DNA from: Saprospiraceae bacterium
Lineage (GTDB): Bacteria > Bacteroidota > Bacteroidia > Chitinophagales > Saprospiraceae
Assembly (NCBI GenBank): GCA_016787375.1
Contig: JAEUUM010000601.1
Coordinates: 1-11,867 of the forward strand
Length of the DNA stretch: 11,867 nt
Reading direction: 5' to 3'
In this document: positions 1-7,800 of the stretch, in pieces
Position numbering within the stretch: position 1 is the first letter of the stretch
How the letters are laid out: every line of letters begins with the position of its first letter
Program-made: the position numbers and the translations under genes
Notes under the pieces: model-generated
Database searches by the model: none
Seen by the model: only the letters and a program-made list of their open reading frames with translations
Told to the model about the DNA's origin: nothing

Positions 1-914
1 CATTAAGAATGATGAGGGCAATACGGTTTGCCTCACAATTACATTTTGAAATTCACCCCGAGACCTTAAATTCTATTGCAAATAATTGTAAGCGGATTGA
101 AATCGTTTCCAGAGAGAGAATCATTATTGAACTTGAAAAGATATTGCTAAGCAATAAACCCTCAATGGGGTTAGATCTTTTGTATAAAACCGGCTTGTTA
201 AGTTATATTTTACCCGAATTAGTTGATCTGAGGGGTGTTGAATATATAGATGGTAAAGGACACAAGGACAATTTTTACCACACTCTTGAAGTTATTGACA
301 ATCTTCGTCAACATACAAATGATATCTGGCTCATATGGGCTGCTGTATTTCATGATATTGCAAAACCAGCAACAAAAAAATTTAGCCCGGAGACCGGCTG
401 GACTTTTCATGGTCATGAATACTTGGGTTCGGTGATGTTGCCAAAAATTTTCAGAAGATTGAAATTACCTCTTGATCACAAGTTGAAATATGTCCAAAAG
501 CTGGTTGCCCTTCATTTAAGGCCGATTTCACTGACTAAAGAGAATATCACCGATTCCGCAATTCGGCGTTTATTATTTGATGCGGGTGATGAAATAGATG
601 ACTTAATGTTATTGTGTGCAGCTGATATTACTTCAAAAAACGCAGATAAAAAGGCTCGCTTTTTGGAGAATTACAAAATTGTCAAAAATAAATTGGCGGA
701 AGTTGAGGAAAAAGATCAAATAAGGAATTGGCAACCTCCAATATCCGGAGAACTGATTATGTCAACTTTCAATATCAGACCCGGACGAGAAGTTGGAATA
801 ATTAAAAATGCAATCCGGGAAGCCATTCTTGATGGTGAAATTCAAAATGAATATGAATCAGCTTATATTTTAATGTTGCAAAAGGGACAGGAACTAGGCT
901 TAGCGAAAGCTTGA
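1..914 (+). CDS. cca: CCA tRNA nucleotidyltransferase / poly(A) polymerase family, C-terminal part with HD domain (5' end outside window)
   Basis: The reading frame is open from the first bases of the window; codons before the ATG at 9 read Leu-Arg, giving the LRMMRAIRFA motif that follows the catalytic head of class II tRNA nucleotidyltransferases, so the ATG is internal and not the start. About 303 residues remain; the family in this phylum is usually roughly 470, so the nucleotide-binding head (GS..D.D motif) lies outside. Counting from the ATG at 9, residues 30-75 are the helical neck, and an HD phosphohydrolase domain spans about 85-210 with His91, the His115-Asp116 pair (FHDIAKP), His134/His136 and Asp206. 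The enzyme would add or repair the 3' CCA of tRNA in the cytoplasm; the HD domain commonly gives 2',3'-cyclic phosphodiesterase or phosphatase activity. A pcnB-type polymerase cannot be excluded without the head. No obvious terminator follows. Confidence 0.88.
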   Translation, partial: LRMMRAIRFASQLHFEIHPETLNSIANNCKRIEIVSRERIIIELEKILLSNKPSMGLDLLYKTGLLSYILPELVDLRGVEYIDGKGHKDNFYHTLEVIDNLRQHTNDIWLIWAAVFHDIAKPATKKFSPETGWTFHGHEYLGSVMLPKIFRRLKLPLDHKLKYVQKLVALHLRPISLTKENITDSAIRRLLFDAGDEIDDLMLLCAADITSKNADKKARFLENYKIVKNKLAEVEEKDQIRNWQPPISGELIMSTFNIRPGREVGIIKNAIREAILDGEIQNEYESAYILMLQKGQELGLAKA

Positions 915-1130
915 GTGTATTTTTTAAATAAATATAGTAAAAGAGTCATTTGGTTGTTAACAAAATGTAGTGAAATGTTGCAAATTGTCACATTTTATTT
1001 ATTAATAACACAATTGTTCTCTAAAAATGACGGATCTTGAAACGAAATTATTTTGTTTTTTTGAATTGTATACTTTAATGTAATGTCACAATTTCAATAA
1101 AAAATCAAGATTAAAATTCCCCTCTTCGAA

Positions 1131-1138
1131 TACCTTTG
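1131..1138 (+). promoter_or_regulatory. Candidate Bacteroidota -7 element TACCTTTG
   Basis: TACCTTTG matches the TAnnTTTG -7 consensus of Bacteroidota sigma-ABfr promoters. It lies about 98 bases before the ATG at 1237 and would give a leader of roughly 90 bases for the secreted SdrD_B-type protein. No convincing TTTG -33 box sits 19-22 bases upstream, so the call rests on the -7 box alone. The rest of the 915-1236 spacer is AT-rich with no gene or clear terminator; a 10-bp palindrome TTGTTAACAA lies at 954-963. Confidence 0.45.
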
Positions 1139-1236
1139 CGTGCTGGATACTCAGACTTTTGTGGGTGAGCAATAATACCTAAACAAAAATTTTGATTGTC
1201 CTCACGAGATTAACATACTATAAAACAATCTTAATA

Positions 1237-4200
1237 ATGAGAGGTCACACGATTTACATCAGATCTTTAGCATGCCTGCTAATGGTATTTATTTCAATTG
1301 GCGGGCTAACTGCACAAATCACCGGAAAGGTATTTCGAGACTACAACAGTGACGGAATTCAGCAAGCAGGAGAGCCGGGCAGGGGCGGAATTATAGTCAA
1401 CTTCTACAAAGATGGAGTTTCACCTACAACAGATGTTTTTTTAGGTTCTACTACATCTTCTGCCAGTGGGTCTTATTCTTACACACCTGCGTCTTATCCT
1501 GTCAGAATTGAGTTCATCATACCTAGTGGATTGTGCAACCTTTCCCCGACACAAGATTTTTCAGCACCAAATGGAAATACCTACGGTTCAAGTATACAAT
1601 TTGCTAGTGGACCAAGCGTACACAATTATATAATTAATTATCCTTCCGATTTCAGTACAGATGCCAATCCAAGCACATTCTTGAATGTTTACGGAAATGG
1701 TGATCCATTGGATGGCAGTGGAAATGTTAAAGATTTGCCCGGTGTGGTAAAATTTAAATACAAGAATTCAGGACATGCCACCAATTCTGGTAGAGGATCA
1801 ACGGACGGAGAGGCCTGGGATATGGTTGCTAAACAATCACAAGTTGGAGCAACATGGGGGATGGCTTTTTCAAGACAAGCAAAGAAAATCTGGGTAGCGG
1901 CCACAGTCCGAAGACATTCAGGTATGGGGCCACTAGGAACCGGTGGTATTTATTGGATGAATGCAGATGGACCATATGATTTAAATGCTAATTTGAAATT
2001 CGTTGATTTTGATGCAGACTTCGGAATTGCAACCAGTGATGAGGTGAACCCATATACCAAAGCCCTTACAGGGAATTGCTCAAATGAGGTATTTTTTAGT
2101 CCGGTTTTGGGTACCAATGATGATAGATTACTTCCAGGTGATAAAACACAAGCAAGTGCAGACCCTGCTGCTTGGGATCAAGTAGGTAAATTGGCTTTTG
2201 GAGATATAGATATATCTGAAGATGGCAGATATCTTTATGTAGTTAACCTTTATGATCGCAAACTTTACGAAATTGATTTGCAGGATCCTTTCAATCCAAA
2301 AATCCCAACCGCTGCTCAAATTAAAAGTTACGTTATACCAAGTCCGTGTGGAGGAGATGGAACTCCTACAGGTCAACACCGGCCATTTGGATTAAAGGTA
2401 AAGAGAGGGAAAATATATGTTGGTGTGGTTTGTTCATCTCAAAATTTGGATGGCACACCTACTCAGGTCAACGGTAACAGCATGACAGGTAACATCATGG
2501 AGTTAGATCAGGTTTCAGGAATATTTAATCCTACACCGATTGTTACATGGAATTTTAGTTACAGAAACAGTGATAAACCATGGTTACCATGGAGAAGAAA
2601 ATGGTGGGTAGATGGATATGAAGTAAACGGATCTCCAATGATTAGTGATATTGAATTTGACGCTGAGGGGAATTTCCTTATTGGCATAACAGATAGGCAT
2701 GCCTCTCAAGCTGGTCACGTAAATGCAGACCTTTGTGGAACTTGCTGTGGTGATAATTTGGCAATGGTAGGAGAGTTGCTTCAAGCAAAACGAAATACAG
2801 GTGTAAATACCTGTCAGTATACAATACAGCTGAGTCCTGAATATTATCAGGATAATTACATTCATACCGAATCAACAATGGGGGGGCTTTCTGTGCACTT
2901 TACATCAGATTTCGATGGTGCATTGACAACTTTTATGGACCCAATTGATATATACTCTTCAGGGGTTATGTTGTATGACAACAAAACTGGTGCAAGAGTA
3001 ACGACAAAAAATAAAAATAATGCCAATGAAGAAGGTTATGAAGTAATATATGCAAGTTCAAATAATCTCGGTCTTTTTGGTAAAGCCAATAGTCTAGGTG
3101 ATTTAGAGACCTTTGAAATTGTTCCACCAATAGAAATTGGAAATTATGTTTGGCGGGATTTAGACCATGATGGAGTTCAAGATGCGAATGAATCACCTAT
3201 ACCCAATGTGATTGTTCAATTGTTAGATGCCTCTAATAATGTAATAGCTTCAACCACTACCAATGCACAAGGTGGATATTATTTCAACTATACCAATGTT
3301 GTCGATACAATCGGGCCACTAAAACCGAACACTTTAGGTCCACAACCTTATACAGTTTATAAATTAAGAATAAGTCCAACACAATTTTCTGCCGGAAAAG
3401 GTACAGGCATTTTGACCAATTATGAATTAACTTATTCTGATGTTCAAGGTGTTGGAGGTTCTGACCAAAGTGATAATGACGCAAGTTTAGTTGGTGGGGT
3501 TCCTTACATTACCCTCACAACTAAAGGCCCGGGAGAAAATGACCATTCTTTTGATTTTGGACTTTATTTCAACCCGTGTGATATATCATTGATTACCGCC
3601 ACTGCAGGTCCATGCAAACCTGTTGTGAGTAAATTTGACTTGTCCGGAGATATTACGTTTACATATCCACCGACTACAGGAACTTTAACCGTGACGTCGG
3701 GTGGTGTTTCGGAGGTATTCAATGCACCATTTGTGTCGCCGATCAGCTATTTGTTGCAAGATATCGATGCTGATGGTTTAGCGAAAACAGTTACCGCAAC
3801 TTTCTCAAATCCAGATCAGCCTTGTAGCAAATCAAAAAATTATATTTCTCCTGGTCCTTGTTTTTGTGAACTTTCTGTGACTTCAACACAACCTACTGAT
3901 TGTCATAATGCAGGAACTTTCAGTCCAACAGATGATTTTATATCATTCACATTACTTGGAACTTCAACTGGTGGTGGAACAACCTACAAAGTTACCGTAA
4001 GCCAAGGAACTGTTACACCAACAACTGCACTATATGGAGTTCCAACTGTATTTACCCTTAATGCCGGATCCGTCGGAGCCGGTGATGTAACCGTAACATT
4101 GACAGATTTTAATATTCCAACTTGTAAGGCTCAGATTGTGATAATTGATCCTTTGGTATGTGATAACGGTGATTTGTGTTTACTTGATGATACCGGATTT

Positions 4201-4533
4201 TCAAATTTAAGCTGCAATGATAATGGAACAAAAGGCACACAAATAGATGATTATACCACATTTTCATTGAATCCTACCGGATTGGGTATTGGAAGTATCT
4301 ATACTGTTACGATTATTAGCGGAGGAGGTATTGTTACTCCTGCAACTGCACTATATGGAAGCGCAACTAGTTTCAGATTCAATAATGGATCTGCTACTGG
4401 AGGTAAGAAAACCATACGGATTCAGGATGTGGATAAGCCTTTCTGTTACATTGACGTTGAAGTACTTAACCCTGGACCTTGTTCAAATTGTGTCAATCCA
4501 CCTTGTCAAACCATTGGTGTAGTCAAAAATTAA
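1237..4533 (+). CDS. Secreted SdrD_B-domain multidomain repeat protein, no recognisable sorting domain
   Basis: This is a 1098-residue exported protein. The chosen ATG at 1237 gives a compact signal peptide (Arg2, hydrophobic core about 9-24, cleavage near LTA-Q27); the longer reading from TTG at 1192 adds 15 residues before it. Domains in order: SdrD_B/prealbumin-like repeat about 28-95 (KVFRDYNSDGIQQAGEPG, a Ca-binding-type DxNxDG loop); a 490-residue region about 135-625 with propeller-like strands (e.g. GDIDISEDGRYLYVVNLYDR at 322-341) and a Cys-rich patch CGTCC near 500; a second SdrD_B at about 633-778 (YVWRDLDHDGVQDANESPIP); then three Cys-framed beta modules at about 780-874, 875-973 and 977-1081. 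The last two are clearly homologous (VTP.TALYG in both). Such proteins are cell-surface or extracellular. The C terminus (CVNPPCQTIGVVKN) is not a T9SS sorting domain, and no LPXTG or membrane anchor is present. Exact function is unknown. Confidence 0.85.
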   Translation: MRGHTIYIRSLACLLMVFISIGGLTAQITGKVFRDYNSDGIQQAGEPGRGGIIVNFYKDGVSPTTDVFLGSTTSSASGSYSYTPASYPVRIEFIIPSGLCNLSPTQDFSAPNGNTYGSSIQFASGPSVHNYIINYPSDFSTDANPSTFLNVYGNGDPLDGSGNVKDLPGVVKFKYKNSGHATNSGRGSTDGEAWDMVAKQSQVGATWGMAFSRQAKKIWVAATVRRHSGMGPLGTGGIYWMNADGPYDLNANLKFVDFDADFGIATSDEVNPYTKALTGNCSNEVFFSPVLGTNDDRLLPGDKTQASADPAAWDQVGKLAFGDIDISEDGRYLYVVNLYDRKLYEIDLQDPFNPKIPTAAQIKSYVIPSPCGGDGTPTGQHRPFGLKVKRGKIYVGVVCSSQNLDGTPTQVNGNSMTGNIMELDQVSGIFNPTPIVTWNFSYRNSDKPWLPWRRKWWVDGYEVNGSPMISDIEFDAEGNFLIGITDRHASQAGHVNADLCGTCCGDNLAMVGELLQAKRNTGVNTCQYTIQLSPEYYQDNYIHTESTMGGLSVHFTSDFDGALTTFMDPIDIYSSGVMLYDNKTGARVTTKNKNNANEEGYEVIYASSNNLGLFGKANSLGDLETFEIVPPIEIGNYVWRDLDHDGVQDANESPIPNVIVQLLDASNNVIASTTTNAQGGYYFNYTNVVDTIGPLKPNTLGPQPYTVYKLRISPTQFSAGKGTGILTNYELTYSDVQGVGGSDQSDNDASLVGGVPYITLTTKGPGENDHSFDFGLYFNPCDISLITATAGPCKPVVSKFDLSGDITFTYPPTTGTLTVTSGGVSEVFNAPFVSPISYLLQDIDADGLAKTVTATFSNPDQPCSKSKNYISPGPCFCELSVTSTQPTDCHNAGTFSPTDDFISFTLLGTSTGGGTTYKVTVSQGTVTPTTALYGVPTVFTLNAGSVGAGDVTVTLTDFNIPTCKAQIVIIDPLVCDNGDLCLLDDTGFSNLSCNDNGTKGTQIDDYTTFSLNPTGLGIGSIYTVTIISGGGIVTPATALYGSATSFRFNNGSATGGKKTIRIQDVDKPFCYIDVEVLNPGPCSNCVNPPCQTIGVVKN
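4022..4359 (+). repeat. Duplicated beta-module marked by a 17-bp direct repeat
   Basis: The 17-mer CAACTGCACTATATGGA occurs at 4022-4038 and again at 4343-4359, exactly 321 bases (107 codons) apart and in the same reading frame. Both copies encode the TALYG core of adjacent C-terminal modules of the secreted protein. The surrounding sequence is diverged, so this marks an internal module duplication that is partly conserved at DNA level. Confidence 0.7.
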
Positions 4534-4556
4534 AATATTTTAAAAGTTGAATAAGT

Positions 4557-4589
4557 AAAGGCCACACTATTTTTAGGTGTGGCCTTTTT
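4557..4589 (+). terminator. Rho-independent terminator after the secreted repeat protein
   Basis: AAAGGCCACAC at 4557-4567 pairs perfectly with GTGTGGCCTTT at 4577-4587 around a 9-base loop, giving an 11-bp stem with a GC-rich centre, followed by a short T tract ending at 4589. It lies 24 bases after the stop of the + strand gene and 62 bases before the end of the converging minus-strand gene. It could also act weakly in the other direction, where the tail reads TTTACTTAT. Confidence 0.9.
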
Positions 4590-4650
4590 CGTTTATGATA
4601 GTGGGCTCAATTTTATATTGTTTTAAAAAACCAAAATTCAATTGGCAGAA

Positions 4651-5664
4651 CTAGTCAAATAATTTTTTGTAGCCATCATTTTGATCATCATCTTTATTCT
4701 GTTTGAGGGTTTCAGGTGCATTATTAAGGTCAAGTGTATCGCTTGATTTACCGGGCATAAGCAATAACTGACTTTGATTTTCCCACTGTTCAAGCATTTT
4801 TAAACCTTCCTCCTCAAAGACTCCATTTTGCAGATCAACAGAGTCCATGAATTTTGAAGACATGTCCATGAACCTCTCCATTTCACCAACTTTATTAGCG
4901 ACATCGTCAGCAATAGCCTCAACCGCCATATCAAACATGGCTTTTTTATCTTTGTCACCGGAAATAACTTTCATCGCTGAAGACATTGCTGAATGACTTG
5001 TTCTTATGGCCTCTCGCTCTTCTTGTTTGACCTTAACCTGGTCTTTGGTGTCTTCAAGAAGGATTTCACTGTTTTCATACATTTTTGCAAGAATTCTGTG
5101 CAAGATGTCCATTTTTGAATAAAGTGAAGTGTACTTTTCATTGGACTCTTTCAAACGAGCAGCTTGTCTTGTCGATAAAACCAACTGCTTTTCATTGCCT
5201 TGCTTTTTTGCAGCGTTAGCAATATTCAATTCATTTTCGATGGTTTTATCATTTTCTTCCATCGTCGTTTTAAGTTTTCTCATGGATCCCCTAAGGTTAC
5301 CAATCTGTTTGCTCATTTTAGCAAGATTATCCTCCAAATCTTCCACATAGCTTTTTAAAATACCGATAGGGTCAATATTTACAAATATGCCGGTGATCCA
5401 ACGCATTATGCTTTTGTAACCATACCAAACCAGATTTCGCATCCGTGGGTCTATGACCATATATATTAAAGCTGCAAGTGCAACAAGTAATATGCCTAAG
5501 TATAACATATTAGAAACCAATGTTATTAGAATCGGCAGAAATTTATATAACAAATAACCAAGCCCAAGAATGATACCTGTCATGAAAATACCGCCGGTTA
5601 ATCCTTCAGGTCTTTGCCAAAATGATTTAGGTTTAAAATCAGAAGGGGGAGTTATAGGAGACAT
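4651..5664 (-). CDS. Two-helix membrane protein with long PspA-like coiled coil, function unknown
   Basis: The 337-residue protein starts with a short cytoplasmic-type tail (Pro-rich, 1-20), then two adjacent hydrophobic segments at about 22-42 and 44-70. From about 103 to 235 it is nearly all predicted helix with coiled-coil character and high charge (SYVEDLEDNLAKMSKQIGNL at 105-124). The stretch AAKKQGNEKQLVLSTRQAARLKE (from 151), followed by a second long helix, resembles the hairpin of PspA/Vipp1 (ESCRT-III-like) proteins, where a short Gly turn separates an Ala-rich helix from a Lys/Arg-rich one. This resemblance is by eye and is an inference. A helical segment around 240-297 and an acidic disordered tail (KDDDQND) follow. 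A promoter-like -7 box lies 24 bases upstream. The gene is downstream of the YheT-type hydrolase on the same strand with a 65-base gap. No function can be assigned safely. Confidence 0.8.
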   Translation of the reverse strand: MSPITPPSDFKPKSFWQRPEGLTGGIFMTGIILGLGYLLYKFLPILITLVSNMLYLGILLVALAALIYMVIDPRMRNLVWYGYKSIMRWITGIFVNIDPIGILKSYVEDLEDNLAKMSKQIGNLRGSMRKLKTTMEENDKTIENELNIANAAKKQGNEKQLVLSTRQAARLKESNEKYTSLYSKMDILHRILAKMYENSEILLEDTKDQVKVKQEEREAIRTSHSAMSSAMKVISGDKDKKAMFDMAVEAIADDVANKVGEMERFMDMSSKFMDSVDLQNGVFEEEGLKMLEQWENQSQLLLMPGKSSDTLDLNNAPETLKQNKDDDQNDGYKKLFD

Positions 5665-5687
5665 AAGCTGTTAATTTTTGTTTACAA

Positions 5688-5695
5688 CAAATGTA
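5688..5695 (-). promoter_or_regulatory. Candidate -7 element TACATTTG for the coiled-coil membrane protein
   Basis: On the minus strand the sequence reads TACATTTG, a match to TAnnTTTG, ending 24 bases before the ATG at 5664. The implied leader is short (under 20 bases), as is common in this phylum. No good -33 TTTG was found at the expected distance, so the gene may also be read through from the hydrolase gene upstream. Confidence 0.45.
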
Positions 5696-5729
5696 CAAAA
5701 CCATTAATATTAGTGTGTATCCGAATTGT

Positions 5730-6701
5730 TTATTTTATTATTTTGTTTGCAAATTGCAGTGAGAACACTTCTGCAAAGCTTTTATTGGATTTTATTTGTT
5801 CAAAACCACAGTGCCCTCCCTTACTCGTAAGTGCTAAAGTTATGATTTCAGATTTTTTTGCGAATTCAATAGGGTTGGAATTTCTGGGAACCAAAGGGTC
5901 ATCTGTTGAGTTCAATATTAAAGTTGGAATTTGAATTTCTGCTAGCCAATTATTGATGGTCGCTTTACTGTAAAGTTCTTGACTACTTTGGTAACCATTG
6001 AATGGGGCACTGATCTTTTCGTCAAATTCGGCCCAAGACATTTTTTCTTTCAATAATCTGACATCAATTATACCCTGATGTTGTTTTTCTTTTGCTATTA
6101 ATTTTTCTGATAAACTTTTGAAAAATTTATTTTTGTAAATAAAATTTCTTTTTACGTCCAAGGTTAGGGCACAAGCCTTAAGGTCACAAGGTGTTGAGAT
6201 GGCAATATTTAGTTTAATTAAATCTGTTTTCGTGCCACCGATTTTTGCAATGAATTTTGTATTGATAACTCCACCCATACTATATCCCGCAAATGCTACC
6301 TGTTTATAATCACCTTTCTTAATTGCATGTTGGTAAACCTCGTGGATGTCATCTATATCTCCATGATGATATAACTTTGGTCCTAAATTCATCTCTCCAC
6401 TGCAGCTGCGGCAATTCCAGGATAATATATCCCAGCCATCTTGAGCGAATTCTAGTGCAAGGCCTTTTACATAATGTTTTTCAGAATTTCCTTCCAGTCC
6501 ATGGGTAATTATCAAAAGTTTGTCATTTCCGTTTTTCAACCAATCAAGATCTACAAAATCATCATCATTTAAAATAAGCCTCTCTCTTTTGTAATGCACC
6601 CCAACTATTTTTCTTGTCATTGAAGGGATAATTGTAGCAAGATGTTTATTGTTGCTATACCAATTTTGTTTATAATCATTACTAATATCTATCAATGGCA
6701 T
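5730..6701 (-). CDS. YheT-type alpha/beta hydrolase
   Basis: The 323-residue protein belongs to the YheT/ABHD1-ABHD3 group of alpha/beta hydrolases (COG0429 type). An oxyanion-loop motif HGLEGNSEKHY is at 67-77, followed by the family motif WNCRSCSGEMN (95-105). The nucleophile elbow is GYSMGG with Ser141; the acid is most likely Asp267 or Asp268 (STDDPLVP); the base is His297 (KGGHCGF). The triad is complete, so an active esterase/lipase-like enzyme is expected. The natural substrate of bacterial members is not established. There is no signal peptide, so it is probably cytoplasmic. Length is normal for the group (about 320). It is divergent from the DUF2905 gene with a 50-base spacer and is followed on the same strand by the coiled-coil membrane protein. 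ATG at 6701 is chosen because PLIDISNDYKQNWYSNNKHLATIIPS matches the usual N terminus, in which the NxHLxTIxPS element precedes the core. Confidence 0.88.
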   Translation of the reverse strand: MPLIDISNDYKQNWYSNNKHLATIIPSMTRKIVGVHYKRERLILNDDDFVDLDWLKNGNDKLLIITHGLEGNSEKHYVKGLALEFAQDGWDILSWNCRSCSGEMNLGPKLYHHGDIDDIHEVYQHAIKKGDYKQVAFAGYSMGGVINTKFIAKIGGTKTDLIKLNIAISTPCDLKACALTLDVKRNFIYKNKFFKSLSEKLIAKEKQHQGIIDVRLLKEKMSWAEFDEKISAPFNGYQSSQELYSKATINNWLAEIQIPTLILNSTDDPLVPRNSNPIEFAKKSEIITLALTSKGGHCGFEQIKSNKSFAEVFSLQFANKIIK

Positions 6702-6751
6702 GTCTTGAATATGGGTATTTTGTCGTTATTTTGTTTTAAATTTATTTTATT

Positions 6752-6976
6752 ATGAATCCCCAGATTGCAAAAAGCTTGGTTATTGCAGGAGTAATGTTGA
6801 TTGCTTTGGGAGTTTTATTTCTTTATTTTCAGGACAAGCTACAATGGATTGGCAGGCTTCCAGGTGATTTTAAATATAAAAGTGGCAATTTTACCTTTTT
6901 TGCTCCAATTACAAGTATGCTGATATTGAGTGTGCTGATTTCGATATTGCTGAATTTAATTAAAAAATTCTCTTAG
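6752..6976 (+). CDS. DUF2905 family small membrane protein
   Basis: This 74-residue protein has two hydrophobic segments (about 8-27 and 50-69) separated by a conserved loop. The loop carries the hallmark IGRLPGDFKYKSGNFTFFAP (33-52), matching the GRLPGD...GNFTFYFP signature of DUF2905. Function of the family is unknown; the protein is expected in the inner membrane. ATG at 6752 gives the standard family start right before the first membrane segment. Its stop codon TAG overlaps the stop of the converging tyrS by four bases, so the two transcription units have no space for a terminator between them. Confidence 0.88.
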   Translation: MNPQIAKSLVIAGVMLIALGVLFLYFQDKLQWIGRLPGDFKYKSGNFTFFAPITSMLILSVLISILLNLIKKFS

Positions 6977-7785
6977 TTTGGTTCCTCAACTATCATCAAA
7001 CACTTGTTCTTTTTACCATTCTCAATAAAAAGATATTTGCCTGCTAACAAATCTGATTCATTAAATATGGCATCTATTGACTGAAGTTTTATTTTATTTA
7101 TGCTTATTGCATTGCCGGTAATGGCTCTCCTGGCCTCACTTTTTGATGGTAAGATACCCGAAGCCTCTGACAATAGGGTCAAAATATCTGTTTTGGTAAA
7201 ATCAGTTGTACCTATGAATTTAAAACTGGGTATTTCATCACTAACTGACAACCAATCTTCTTCAGATATTTTCTGCAAATATTCAGAATCAAGCTTAGGG
7301 TTGAATAACAACTCCGTGACTTTCAATACTGACTCAAAGTCTTTAACAGAATGAACTCTGCAAGTTATTTCCTTACCCAATTCTTTTTGCAGGATACGCA
7401 AATGCGGTGCATCAAAATGTATTTTTTCCAACTCTTCGATCTCTTCTTTGGTCTTCAAAGAAAAAATCCTGATGTAAGTTTTAACATCCTCATCTGCAGC
7501 ATTTAACCAAAATTGGTAAAATTGATAAGGCGATGTCCTTTTTGGGTCAAGCCAGATATTGCCTGATTCAGATTTTCCAAATTTTGAACCATCGGCTTTT
7601 TTGATCAAAGGAGTTGTCAAAGCATAAGCGGTGCCTGAATCTTTTCTTCTTATCAGCTCCGTTCCCGTTACGATATTACCCCATTGATCAGAACCACCCA
7701 TTTGGAGCTTTATGTCTTTGTTTTTCCAAAGCCAGTAAAAATCGTATCCTTGTATAAGTTGGTAGGTGAATTCTGTAAATGACAT
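6973..7785 (-). CDS. tyrS: Tyrosyl-tRNA synthetase, C-terminal part (separate ORF after frame offset)
   Basis: This 270-residue ORF continues TyrS from MSFTEFTYQLIQGYDF, a motif that in intact enzymes is internal. It holds the tyrosine-binding and class I signature parts: QGYD at 12-15, QMGGSDQWGNI at 28-38 and the KMSKS-equivalent KFGKS at 68-72. A C-terminal S4-like RNA-binding domain spans about 205-257 (LPSKSEARRAITGNAISINK). It lies two bases after the stop of the N-terminal ORF and is offset by one base. On its own it lacks the N-terminal half of the Rossmann fold and cannot be a full enzyme. It may be made by re-initiation, because AGGAG sits 8 bases before the ATG, or only as a frameshift product. 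Alternatively the split is an assembly or sequencing error in an intact gene. Confidence 0.85.
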   Translation of the reverse strand: MSFTEFTYQLIQGYDFYWLWKNKDIKLQMGGSDQWGNIVTGTELIRRKDSGTAYALTTPLIKKADGSKFGKSESGNIWLDPKRTSPYQFYQFWLNAADEDVKTYIRIFSLKTKEEIEELEKIHFDAPHLRILQKELGKEITCRVHSVKDFESVLKVTELLFNPKLDSEYLQKISEEDWLSVSDEIPSFKFIGTTDFTKTDILTLLSEASGILPSKSEARRAITGNAISINKIKLQSIDAIFNESDLLAGKYLFIENGKKNKCLMIVEEPN

Positions 7786-7800
7786 CCCTACTTCTCCTCT
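7783..7800 (-). other. tyrS: Stop-start junction that splits tyrS
   Basis: On the minus strand the sequence reads AGAGGAGAAGTAGGGATG. The N-terminal frame runs Ile-Glu-Glu-Lys-TAG (stop 7790-7788); two bases later ATG (7785-7783) opens the C-terminal frame. The whole span 8273-6973 is 1301 bases, one short of 434 codons. Adding one G to GAGGAG would read Ile-Glu-Gly-Glu-Val-Gly-Met-Ser-Phe without a stop and match the family. AGGAG at 7798-7794 is placed as a Shine-Dalgarno sequence for the second ATG. Confidence 0.85.

Noticed and set aside
954..963. Palindrome TTGTTAACAA after the cca-type gene
   Set aside because: A single 10-bp AT-rich palindrome without a T tract or a second copy; likely chance.
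1192..1236. TTG start adding 15 residues to the secreted protein
   Set aside because: It would place 15 extra residues before a normal signal peptide; the ATG at 1237 gives a standard one.
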